In this document: piece by piece, positions 1 to 5,265 of the stretch
How the letters are laid out: every line of letters begins with the position of its first letter
Position numbering within the stretch: the first letter of the stretch is position 1
NCBI GenBank assembly: GCA_934190685.1
Contig: CAKPTK010000139.1
Coordinates: 1 to 5,265 of the forward strand
Length of the DNA stretch: 5,265 nt
Reading direction: 5' to 3'
Origin: an uncultured Prevotella sp.
Lineage (GTDB): Bacteria > Bacteroidota > Bacteroidia > Bacteroidales > Bacteroidaceae
Position numbers and translations under genes: made by a program
The notes under the pieces: model-generated
Told to the model about the DNA's origin: nothing
Database searches by the model: none
Seen by the model: the letters and a program-made list of their open reading frames with translations, nothing else

Positions 1-764
1 GCATCAGCGTGACCGTGAACCTGCCAAACTCCGTCGACGAGGAACTGGTCAACCGGCTCTATGTGGAAGCCTGGAAGTCGGGATGCAAGGGATGCACCAT
101 CTACCGCGACGGCAGCCGGTCGGGCGTGATGATTTCGGTAAAGAAGAAAGACAAGAAAAAGGAAGAGGCCAACCCCGGCAGCGATCCAAAACCAGAAATC
201 TGCCGCCAGCCACAAGTGGTGGAGGTAAGACCGAAGGAACTGGAATGCGACGTGGTGCGATTCCAGAACAACAAGGAGAAATGGGTGGCTTTCGTCGGTC
301 TGCTCAACGGCTATCCTTACGAGATCTTCACCGGACTGCAGGACGACGAGGAGGGCATCGTGTTGCCCAAGACCGTCACCAAGGGAAAAATCATCAAGTC
401 GACCAACGAGGACGGCACCCACCGCTACGACTTCCAGTTTGAGAACAAGCGTGGCTACAAGACCACCGTGGAAGGACTGAGCGAGAAGTTCAACCCAGAA
501 TATTGGAACTACGCCAAACTCATCTCCGGCGTGCTGCGCTACCGCATGCCTATCGCCCATGTCATCAAACTCGTAAGCTCTCTCCAGCTCAAGAGCGAGA
601 ACATCAACACATGGAAGAACGGCGTGGAACGCGCCCTCAAGAAATACATCACCGACGGCACCGAAGCCAAAGGAATGAAATGTCCTGTGTGCGGACAAGA
701 GACCCTGGTCTATCAGGAAGGATGCCTGATCTGCAAGAACTGCGGCGCCTCCAGATGCGGATAA
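1..764 (+). CDS. nrdJ: Adenosylcobalamin-dependent (class II) ribonucleotide reductase, C-terminal part (5' end outside window)
   Basis: This is the 3' end of a B12-dependent ribonucleotide reductase, which reduces ribonucleotides to deoxyribonucleotides using an adenosylcobalamin radical. The frame is open from the window edge (first full codon at base 3), so 253 residues are visible and the catalytic barrel is mostly missing. The visible start carries the end of the core, with VTVNLPNSVDEE and the conserved GCKGCTIYRDGSRSGV stretch. A Lys/Glu/Pro-rich linker follows (roughly residues 45-80), then a conserved C-terminal domain (about 80-220). The tail has CPVC followed by GCLICKNCG and a final SRCG. 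In this family the Cys-rich tail is thought to re-reduce the active-site disulfide and may bind metal; that is family knowledge. A GTG at base 9 is internal, not a start. folB follows after 10 bases. Any cobalamin riboswitch would lie upstream, outside the window. Confidence 0.93.
   Translation, partial: ISVTVNLPNSVDEELVNRLYVEAWKSGCKGCTIYRDGSRSGVMISVKKKDKKKEEANPGSDPKPEICRQPQVVEVRPKELECDVVRFQNNKEKWVAFVGLLNGYPYEIFTGLQDDEEGIVLPKTVTKGKIIKSTNEDGTHRYDFQFENKRGYKTTVEGLSEKFNPEYWNYAKLISGVLRYRMPIAHVIKLVSSLQLKSENINTWKNGVERALKKYITDGTEAKGMKCPVCGQETLVYQEGCLICKNCGASRCG
681..761 (+). other. Cys-rich C-terminal tail of NrdJ (CxxC...CxxCxxC...C)
   Basis: The last 27 residues of NrdJ hold six cysteines in the order CPVC, CLICKNC and a penultimate Cys (SRCG). 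The first four-to-five Cys resemble a small zinc-ribbon arrangement. The terminal pair type is typical of ribonucleotide reductase tails that pass electrons from thioredoxin or glutaredoxin to the active site. The cysteines are seen directly; the redox role is inferred from the family. Confidence 0.7.
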
Positions 765-774
765 ACAAGAACAG

Positions 775-1155
775 ATGACACTGACAGATAGTTATATCAC
801 ACTAAGAGACCTTCATTTTCACGCCTACCACGGTGTGCTTGCCCAGGAAAGAACCGTGGGCAACGACTACGTGGTGGGCGTGACCATCAAGGTTGATCTC
901 TCTGCTGCCATGCAGACAGACAACGTGGCAGATACGGTCAACTATGCCACATTGTACGAGCAAGTGAAAGCGGTGATGGATATTCCTTCAGCCCTGCTCG
1001 AGAACGTGAGCTACCGCATGGCGGAGAAAATCTTCAGCACATTTCCGACCGTTGAAGAAGCCCATATCAACATCAGAAAAGAGAATCCCCCCTTCGGAGC
1101 CGACAGCCTCGGAGCCGAAGTGGAAATGCACTTCACAAACGAAAAAACCAAATGA
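775..1155 (+). CDS. folB: Dihydroneopterin aldolase
   Basis: FolB is a cytosolic enzyme of tetrahydrofolate synthesis that cleaves 7,8-dihydroneopterin to 6-hydroxymethyl-7,8-dihydropterin and glycolaldehyde. The 126-residue length is normal for the family. Family motifs are visible in order: FHAYHGVLAQER (residues 15-26), DNVADTVNYATLYEQVK (49-65), LLENVSYRMAE (74-84) and IRKENPPF (100-107). By alignment with the Staphylococcus aureus enzyme as I remember it, Glu25, Tyr57, Glu76 and Lys102 correspond to its active-site Glu22, Tyr54, Glu74 and Lys100, so the enzyme should be active. The ATG at 775 is favoured because it directly precedes the conserved beta strand. There is no Shine-Dalgarno sequence, and no promoter in the 10-base gap after nrdJ, so co-transcription with nrdJ is likely. 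The stop codon is followed after 3 bases by the promoter of the next gene. Confidence 0.93.
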   Translation: MTLTDSYITLRDLHFHAYHGVLAQERTVGNDYVVGVTIKVDLSAAMQTDNVADTVNYATLYEQVKAVMDIPSALLENVSYRMAEKIFSTFPTVEEAHINIRKENPPFGADSLGAEVEMHFTNEKTK

Positions 1156-1158
1156 TTG

Positions 1159-1190
1159 TTTGGAGTTTTCACCTTATTTAATTAACTTTG
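1159..1190 (+). promoter_or_regulatory. Bacteroidota-type promoter for the amidase-MCE pair
   Basis: The -33 element TTTG (1159-1162) and the -7 element TAACTTTG (1183-1190, consensus TAnnTTTG) are separated by 20 bases. This matches the Bacteroides primary sigma-factor consensus in both boxes and in spacing. Transcription would begin at about 1195-1199, only a few bases before the amidase start codon. The element begins right after the folB stop, so the amidase can be transcribed independently of nrdJ-folB. Not experimentally shown. Confidence 0.8.
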
Positions 1191-1201
1191 TCGCCATATT
1201 C

Positions 1202-2485
1202 ATGAGTATGAGTAAAAAGACCGCATTCATTCTGACGCTTTTTTTCTCGTTTGCAGCCGTCGCCCTCTCCGCCGCCGACCGCAAGTTTACGCTCGTCATC
1301 GATGCCGGACATGGTGGACATGACGCAGGCGCATTGGGTGCTGTGTCCAAAGAAAAAAACATCAACCTCAACGTGGCGCTCGCTTTCGGACGCTATGTGG
1401 AGAAGAACTGCCCGGATGTCAAGGTGATCTACACCCGCAAGACGGATGTGTTCATTCCCCTGCACGAGCGTGCAGACATCGCCAACCGCAACAAGGCAGA
1501 CCTTTTCGTCTCTATCCACACCAACGCACTGCCTGGCGGACATATCGCACGAGGCTTGGAGACCTACACGCTGGGGATGCACCGTGCCAAGGACAATTTT
1601 GACGTGGCACGACGCGAGAACTCGGTCATCCTGGTGGAGAAAGACTACAAGCAACGCTATGAAGGGTTTGATCCAAAATCGTCAGAAAGCTATATCATGT
1701 TCGAGTTCATGCAAGACAAGAATATGGCAAAGAGCGTGGAACTCGCCAAACTCGTGCAACGCAATGTCTGCAACACGGCAAACCGACCGGACAAAGGAGT
1801 GAAGCAGGCGGGATTCCTGGTACTCCGCGAGACCTCTATGCCCAGCTGCCTCATCGAATTGGGTTTCATCACGACCCCCGACGAGGAGACTTTGCTCAAC
1901 GACGCGTCACGGATAGACCAAATGGGAAACGGTATTTACCGCGCCTTTTTACAATACAAGAACAAATACGACAACAAGCCCGCCATTCCTTACGCCGCAC
2001 CGGAACCTGACAATAGCGGAAAGCTGGATGTAGGGCGCGTGGTACCACAACAGGAATGTGAAACACCCAAGCGGGACACTGCTCCGGTAGCCAGCACCAG
2101 AACTGCAGCCAAGTCGCAAAGCAAGCCTGCAGACTCGACAGCCAACCGCAAAACGCCGACAATGGTCAGCAAGGTGCAGCAACCAACTCCGCAAAAAGAA
2201 ACCAAAGACGACCAGCCGGTGTTCAAGCTCCAAGTATTGGCGTGCGACGCCAAGATTTCCAAGAACAGTCCACAACTCAAGGGACTCACCGATGTGGACT
2301 GCTACCAAGAGAACGGCATGTGGAAATACACCACCGGAGCGTCGAACAATTATAACGAAGTGAACAGACTTCGCAAAAGTCTTGCCGACAAGCATCCCCA
2401 AGCATTCATCATCGCCTTCAAGAATGGCAAGAAAATGAATGTCAACGAGGCCATCCGCGAGTTCACACGCAACAAGAACAAATAA
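1202..2485 (+). CDS. Exported N-acetylmuramoyl-L-alanine amidase (Amidase_3) with C-terminal SPOR-like domain
   Basis: This 427-residue zinc amidase is expected to cleave the bond between N-acetylmuramic acid and L-alanine in peptidoglycan, as AmiA/B/C do during cell separation. Residues 1-25 form a signal peptide (Lys pair, hydrophobic core, ALSA|A). The Amidase_3 domain covers about 28-255, with zinc ligands His37 (DAGHGG), Glu51 (KEKNINL) and His106 (SIHTNA) and catalytic Glu219 (LIELGF), so all key residues are present. A Pro/Thr/Lys/Gln-rich linker (about 258-340) leads to a C-terminal SPOR-like domain (341-427, from VFKLQV to the end), probably for septal peptidoglycan binding or targeting. 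The frame is open back to 1052 inside folB, but the signal peptide and promoter place the start at 1202 (MSMSKK) or 1208 (MSKK). The MCE gene follows after 19 bases and is probably co-transcribed. It resembles AmiC, but which paralogue it is cannot be told here. Confidence 0.93.
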   Translation: MSMSKKTAFILTLFFSFAAVALSAADRKFTLVIDAGHGGHDAGALGAVSKEKNINLNVALAFGRYVEKNCPDVKVIYTRKTDVFIPLHERADIANRNKADLFVSIHTNALPGGHIARGLETYTLGMHRAKDNFDVARRENSVILVEKDYKQRYEGFDPKSSESYIMFEFMQDKNMAKSVELAKLVQRNVCNTANRPDKGVKQAGFLVLRETSMPSCLIELGFITTPDEETLLNDASRIDQMGNGIYRAFLQYKNKYDNKPAIPYAAPEPDNSGKLDVGRVVPQQECETPKRDTAPVASTRTAAKSQSKPADSTANRKTPTMVSKVQQPTPQKETKDDQPVFKLQVLACDAKISKNSPQLKGLTDVDCYQENGMWKYTTGASNNYNEVNRLRKSLADKHPQAFIIAFKNGKKMNVNEAIREFTRNKNK

Positions 2486-2504
2486 AAACAAAGCATATAA
2501 GATT

Positions 2505-3410
2505 ATGAAAAATCCATTCACCAAGGAAGTCAAGATAGCCCTTGTGGCGATTGTTGGCATCATACTGCTGTTCTTCGGAATGAAGTTTCTCAAAGGACTC
2601 AACCTCTTTGACAACGGCACAAAATACTACATCACGTTCAAGGACGTGAGCGGTCTCTCCGCTTCAAGCCCCATCTACGCAGACGGATACAAGATAGGCA
2701 CCGTGAAAGCCATCAACTATGACTATTCACACAGCAACGACATTACCGTAGAGGCTGAAGTGGAAAAAGACATGCGCATCCCCAAGGGTTCGTCTGCAGA
2801 AATCGTCAGCGACATGATGGGCAACACACAAGTAAACCTTCTCTTGGCCAACAACCCACGCGAGCGTGTGGAGCCAGGTGGCATCATCCCCGGGAACATC
2901 AATGCCGGCGCCCTGGGAGAGGTGAAGAACCTCATCCCCACCGTGCAGCAAATACTGCCCAAACTCGACAGCATCATGGCAAGTCTCAACGCCCTGCTCG
3001 CCGATCCTGCCCTTGCCAACTCTCTTCACAACGTGGAGACCATCACGGGCAACCTGACCGTCAGCTCCCGCGAACTCAACACGCTGATGGCCCAGCTCAA
3101 CAAGGGCGTGCCTGTGATGATGAACAAGGCAAACGGAGTGCTCGACAATACAAACAAACTGACCGGAAACTTGGCAAACATCGACATCGAGGGAACCATG
3201 CAACAGGTCAACAAAACCCTTGCCAACGTGGAAGCTGTCACGGCAAGCCTCAACAACAAGCAGGGAACACTCGGATTGCTGATGAACGATCCTACACTCT
3301 ACAACAATCTGAACAGCACCATGCGCGACGCAGACTCACTCCTTGTAAACCTCAAAGCGCACCCCAAGAGATACGTACATTTCTCCCTGTTCGGGAAAAA
3401 AGACAAATAA
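2505..3410 (+). CDS. MlaD-like MCE-domain protein (phospholipid/lipid transport, membrane-anchored)
   Basis: This 301-residue protein is anchored in the inner membrane by one N-terminal helix (about residues 9-26, VKIALVAIVGIILLFFG) with the rest in the periplasm. The MCE/MlaD domain spans about 39-117. It shows the opening YYITFKDVSGL, YADGYKIGTV (58-67), IPKGSSAEI (92-100) and GNTQVNLL (106-113). Such domains form hexameric rings that carry lipids between inner and outer membranes with an MlaE permease and MlaF ATPase. The segment 118-275 is helical, rich in Leu, Asn and Ala, and ends with the conserved GTLGLLMNDPTLYNNL and HPKRYVHFSLFGKK stretches. The ATG at 2505 fits the transmembrane helix; the GTG further upstream (2439) lies inside the amidase gene. 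No Shine-Dalgarno is seen; the leader is A-rich. No mlaE or mlaF gene is adjacent, so its partners must be encoded elsewhere. Confidence 0.9.
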   Translation: MKNPFTKEVKIALVAIVGIILLFFGMKFLKGLNLFDNGTKYYITFKDVSGLSASSPIYADGYKIGTVKAINYDYSHSNDITVEAEVEKDMRIPKGSSAEIVSDMMGNTQVNLLLANNPRERVEPGGIIPGNINAGALGEVKNLIPTVQQILPKLDSIMASLNALLADPALANSLHNVETITGNLTVSSRELNTLMAQLNKGVPVMMNKANGVLDNTNKLTGNLANIDIEGTMQQVNKTLANVEAVTASLNNKQGTLGLLMNDPTLYNNLNSTMRDADSLLVNLKAHPKRYVHFSLFGKKDK

Positions 3411-3414
3411 GTCG

Positions 3415-3437
3415 TAATTTAAATTCTGTTTAAATTA
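3415..3437. repeat. Perfect 9-bp AT-rich inverted repeat after the MCE stop
   Basis: TAATTTAAA (3415-3423) and TTTAAATTA (3429-3437) are exact reverse complements around a 5-base loop (TTCTG), starting 5 bases after the MCE stop codon. The stem has no G-C pair, so it is thermodynamically weak. It could help 3'-end formation or bind a protein as a dyad. Confidence 0.45.
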
Positions 3438-3464
3438 GGCGGTCTTTGTTTCACGACACAAGAC

Positions 3465-3507
3465 AATATTCCCAAAGGCTTGAAACTATAGAGTCTTTGG
3501 GAATATT
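3465..3507. terminator. Probable transcription terminator hairpin of the amidase-MCE operon
   Basis: AATATTCCCAAAG (3465-3477) pairs perfectly with CTTTGGGAATATT (3495-3507). Four more pairs, two of them G-U, extend the stem to 17 bp around a 9-base loop (3482-3490). It lies 54 bases after the MCE stop and well before the dnaA promoter, the right place for a terminator. The U-tract after the stem is weak (TTGTGAAATGTTTC), so it might instead act as an mRNA 3' end stabiliser or a binding site. Confidence 0.6.
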
Positions 3508-3550
3508 TGTGAAATGTTTCACCATATCTTGAGGTCACGGCTTAGCAAGG

Positions 3551-3561
3551 CGCAAGTAGCT
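3551..3561 (+). repeat. Direct repeat CGCAAGTAGCT, copy 1
   Basis: The 11-base sequence CGCAAGTAGCT occurs here and again at 3727-3737, with the same orientation and 176 bases apart, inside one intergenic region. Copy 1 lies about 130 bases upstream of the predicted dnaA -33 box. A related GCAAGT/ACTTGC motif lies between, at 3573-3578. Confidence 0.5.
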
Positions 3562-3571
3562 CAACATCAAC

Positions 3572-3588
3572 CACTTGCACAAGTGCAA
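3572..3588. promoter_or_regulatory. Overlapping palindromes, possible operator upstream of dnaA
   Basis: CACTTG-CA-CAAGTG (3572-3585) and TTGCAC-AA-GTGCAA (3575-3588) are two overlapping perfect 6-bp inverted repeats with 2-base centres. This compact dyad is typical of a binding site for a dimeric regulator. It lies about 95 bases upstream of the dnaA promoter. The symmetry is seen directly; the operator role is inference. Confidence 0.35.
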
Positions 3589-3681
3589 CATCCATTTCAT
3601 GCAGTTTCTCATAACATCGATTGAATCTATTGATAATGAGAGACTTAGCGTCGATATACATATAAAGACGTTAAAACAAGG

Positions 3682-3714
3682 ATTGGGATAATTCAGAAAA
3701 GTTTGCTAATTTTG
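3682..3714 (+). promoter_or_regulatory. Predicted Bacteroidota-type promoter of dnaA
   Basis: The -7 element TAATTTTG (3707-3714) matches TAnnTTTG exactly. The best -33 element is ATTG (3682-3685, three of four bases of TTTG) with a spacer of 21 bases. Transcription would start near 3720, giving a leader of about 60 bases before the dnaA ATG. The leader contains the second copy of the CGCAAGTAGCT repeat and ends in a very A/T-rich stretch with no Shine-Dalgarno sequence. Confidence 0.65.
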
Positions 3715-3726
3715 CATTCGATTCTA

Positions 3727-3737
3727 CGCAAGTAGCT
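3727..3737 (+). repeat. Direct repeat CGCAAGTAGCT, copy 2, in the dnaA leader
   Basis: An exact second copy of the 11-base sequence at 3551-3561. It starts about 7 bases after the predicted dnaA transcription start, so it is within the mRNA leader or just at the promoter's downstream edge. Both copies are followed by an A/C-rich stretch (TCAAC versus TAACC). A role in dnaA control by a looping or blocking protein is possible but unproven. Confidence 0.5.
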
Positions 3738-3779
3738 AACCGCATCCCCTATTAATTTAGAATATAATTAAATCAATAT

Positions 3780-5195
3780 ATGGATAAAAGTCCGAAAGTT
3801 CTTTGGGACCAGTGTCTTCAGCTCATCAAGCAGAATGTCAGTGAGCAGCAATATGATACTTGGTTCAAGCCTATTGTCTTCAACAAGTATATCGTCGCAT
3901 CCAAGGCGGTATGCATTGAAGTCAGTACACAATTCGTGTATGAGTATCTTGACGAGCACTATGGTAACTTACTGAAGAAAGTTTTGCACCACTATTATGG
4001 CGATGGCGTGAAGCTTTTCTACAAAGTACAGGTGGTGAAAGGAAAAGGCAAGGGCGGAAACATCGAAATGGAAGCCGAGGAAAATGAGACTTCCTTGACT
4101 GCCACACCGGACACCAAAGTCACAAAAGAAGCGCCTACACCCCTTGACGCAGCAGGTCCACAGCAGATTGATTCCCAACTCAACCCGCACTTGACATTCA
4201 ACAACTATATAGAAGGAACCAGCAACAAACTGCCCCGCTCTATCGGTCTCACCGTAGCGGAACATCCCAAGAGCACCCAGTTCAACCCGATGTTCATCTA
4301 TGGACCGTCTGGATGTGGAAAGACACATCTCATCAACGCCATCGGCATGAAAGCGAAGGAGATGAATCCCAACTGTCGCGTGCTCTATGTCAGCGCACGA
4401 CTCTTCCAAGTGCAATATACCAACTCCGTGCGCAACAACACTACCAACGACTTCATCAACTTCTATCAGACCATTGACATGCTGATTGTGGATGATATTC
4501 AAGAATGGGCAACCGCCATAAGCACACAGAATACATTCTTCCATATATTCAACCACTTGTTCCGCAACAACAAGCGCATCATCTTGGCGAGCGACCGCCC
4601 TCCTGTAGACCTCAAGGGCATGAACGAGCGTCTGTTGACCCGATTCTGCTGTGGCCTTATCGCCGAGCTGGAGAAACCGAACACAAAGTTGTGCGTGGAC
4701 ATTCTCAACAACAAGATTAAACGTGACGGACTGAAGATTCCCACAGAAGTCATCGACTATATCGCACAGACCGCAAGCGGCAGCGTGAGAGACCTACAAG
4801 GGGTCATCAACTCTCTCCTCGCCTACTCTGTGGTTTACAACTGCAACCTGGATATGCGTCTGGCTGAGCGCGTCATCAAACGCGCGGTAAAGGTGAATGA
4901 CCGTCCCCTCACCATCGACGATATCCTCGACACGGTATGCAATCATTTCGGCGTGTCAACGTCAGCCATCTCAAGCCGTTCACGCAAGCGGGAATATGTT
5001 GAGGCAAGGCAGGTGTCCATGTATCTGGCACAGAAATACACCAAAATGCCTGCCTCCCGCATTGGCAAATTGGTGGGAGGCAGAGACCACTCCACGGTGA
5101 TTCACAGTTGCTCCAAAGTGGAACGTCGCATCAAGACAGACCGCAACTTCCAAGACGAATTGACCAGCATTGAGAACTCGTTCAAATTGAAATAA
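3780..5195 (+). CDS. dnaA: Chromosomal replication initiator protein DnaA
   Basis: DnaA binds DnaA boxes at the origin and, in its ATP form, melts DNA and loads the helicase. At 471 residues it is full length with all four domains. Domain I (about 1-85) has the WDQCLQLIKQNVSEQQYDTWF start. Domain II (about 86-130) is a charged, Thr/Pro-rich linker. Domain III (about 133-345) starts at LNPHLTFNNYIEG and has Walker A GPSGCGKT (175-182), Walker B with Asp238-Asp239 (LIVDDIQ), sensor 1 LASDRPP, and box VII ERLLTRF with Arg284 and arginine finger Arg288. Domain IV ends with the DNA-binding signature GGRDHSTVIHSC (433-444). The ATG at 3780 directly opens domain I and follows an AT-rich leader. After the arginine finger the sequence reads FCCGL, where many DnaA proteins have FGWGL. 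dnaN does not follow within the window, and I see no DnaA boxes in the upstream region, so origin location and autoregulation are not evident. Confidence 0.97.
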   Translation: MDKSPKVLWDQCLQLIKQNVSEQQYDTWFKPIVFNKYIVASKAVCIEVSTQFVYEYLDEHYGNLLKKVLHHYYGDGVKLFYKVQVVKGKGKGGNIEMEAEENETSLTATPDTKVTKEAPTPLDAAGPQQIDSQLNPHLTFNNYIEGTSNKLPRSIGLTVAEHPKSTQFNPMFIYGPSGCGKTHLINAIGMKAKEMNPNCRVLYVSARLFQVQYTNSVRNNTTNDFINFYQTIDMLIVDDIQEWATAISTQNTFFHIFNHLFRNNKRIILASDRPPVDLKGMNERLLTRFCCGLIAELEKPNTKLCVDILNNKIKRDGLKIPTEVIDYIAQTASGSVRDLQGVINSLLAYSVVYNCNLDMRLAERVIKRAVKVNDRPLTIDDILDTVCNHFGVSTSAISSRSRKREYVEARQVSMYLAQKYTKMPASRIGKLVGGRDHSTVIHSCSKVERRIKTDRNFQDELTSIENSFKLK

Positions 5196-5220
5196 GCATT
5201 ATACCCATCCCTATAATCGC

Positions 5221-5262
5221 CAATCGGCACCATTGACAGAATCTTGTCAATGGTGCCGATTG
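5221..5262. terminator. Long perfect hairpin after dnaA, probable (possibly bidirectional) terminator
   Basis: Bases 5221-5238 and 5245-5262 are exact reverse complements over 18 bp, with a 6-base loop (GAATCT). The stem is G/C-mixed and would be very stable. It starts 25 bases after the dnaA stop. A small AT-only dyad, ATTATA/TATAAT (5198-5203 and 5212-5217), lies between. The window ends 3 bases after the stem, so any U-tract cannot be seen. The symmetry would let it act on both strands if a convergent gene lies downstream. Confidence 0.65.
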
Positions 5263-5265
5263 CGT

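Larger units (their letters stand above)
3411..3779. other. 369-base AT-rich intergenic region between the MCE gene and dnaA
   Basis: No ORF in this stretch looks like a gene. It holds a small AT hairpin directly after the MCE stop, a larger hairpin at 3465-3507, an imperfect palindrome at 3572-3588, an 11-base direct repeat (3551-3561 and 3727-3737) and the predicted dnaA promoter. I found no tRNA and no match to the DnaA-box consensus TTATNCACA on either strand. The middle part, 3590-3680, shows nothing I can name. Confidence 0.7.

Noticed and set aside
1052..1201. Upstream extension of the amidase frame to an ATG inside folB
   Set aside because: The extension overlaps folB by about 100 bases, encodes no recognisable sequence, and would bury the signal peptide. 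The promoter at 1159-1190 also lies inside it.
1178..1654. Minus-strand open frame of 158 residues opposite the amidase
   Set aside because: It is fully antisense to the conserved zinc-amidase domain and lacks any family signature.
2439..2504. Upstream extension of the MCE frame to a start inside the amidase gene
   Set aside because: The extra 22 residues are a shadow of the amidase tail. The ATG at 2505 places the membrane anchor at the N-terminus as expected for MlaD proteins.
1949..2620. Minus-strand open frame of 223 residues
   Set aside because: It is antisense to the amidase and MCE genes, spans their junction, has no family motifs and no start context; a by-product of codon composition.
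3411..3779. Origin of replication next to dnaA
   Set aside because: No match to TTATNCACA was found by eye on either strand and there is no box cluster. Proximity to dnaA alone is not enough.
3969..4556. Minus-strand open frame of 195 residues within dnaA
   Set aside because: It is antisense to the conserved domains II-III of DnaA and shows no recognisable motif.
1..5265. Defence system, prophage, insertion sequence or CRISPR array
   Set aside because: All five genes are recognised housekeeping families; no spaced repeats, transposase or integrase motifs were seen.

Overview
The window looks like a chromosomal segment from a Bacteroidota bacterium, most likely of the Prevotella group in Bacteroidales. 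Three things support this. Two clear Bacteroidota-type promoters match TTTG-N19-21-TAnnTTTG. The start codons lack Shine-Dalgarno sequences and follow A/T-rich leaders. The gene set also fits: a B12-dependent ribonucleotide reductase with a Cys-rich tail, an AmiC-type amidase with a SPOR-like tail, a single MCE protein, and DnaA. The family assignment is from protein recognition, not a search. All genes lie on the + strand.

Layout: (1) bases 1-764 are the 3' end of nrdJ, the adenosylcobalamin-dependent ribonucleotide reductase. (2) 775-1155 is folB, dihydroneopterin aldolase, 10 bases downstream and probably on the same transcript. (3) A strong promoter match at 1159-1190 sits just after the folB stop and starts a cell-envelope pair: an exported N-acetylmuramoyl-L-alanine amidase (1202-2485) and a membrane-anchored MlaD/MCE-type lipid-transport protein (2505-3410). 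(4) A 369-base AT-rich intergenic region (3411-3779) holds two hairpins, a palindrome, an 11-base direct repeat and the dnaA promoter. (5) 3780-5195 is a complete dnaA. (6) The last 42 bases before the window edge contain an almost uninterrupted 18-bp inverted repeat, probably a transcription terminator.

The genes cover DNA precursor supply (NrdJ), folate synthesis (FolB), peptidoglycan and outer-membrane maintenance (amidase, MCE) and replication initiation (DnaA). These are mostly housekeeping functions. I see no phage, transposon, CRISPR or defence gene, and no convincing sign of an undescribed multi-gene system. The points most worth a second look are non-coding: the amidase promoter placed so that the mRNA would be nearly leaderless, the repeat/palindrome cluster upstream of dnaA, and the long hairpin after dnaA. 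One protein-level oddity is a Cys-Cys pair after the arginine finger of DnaA.
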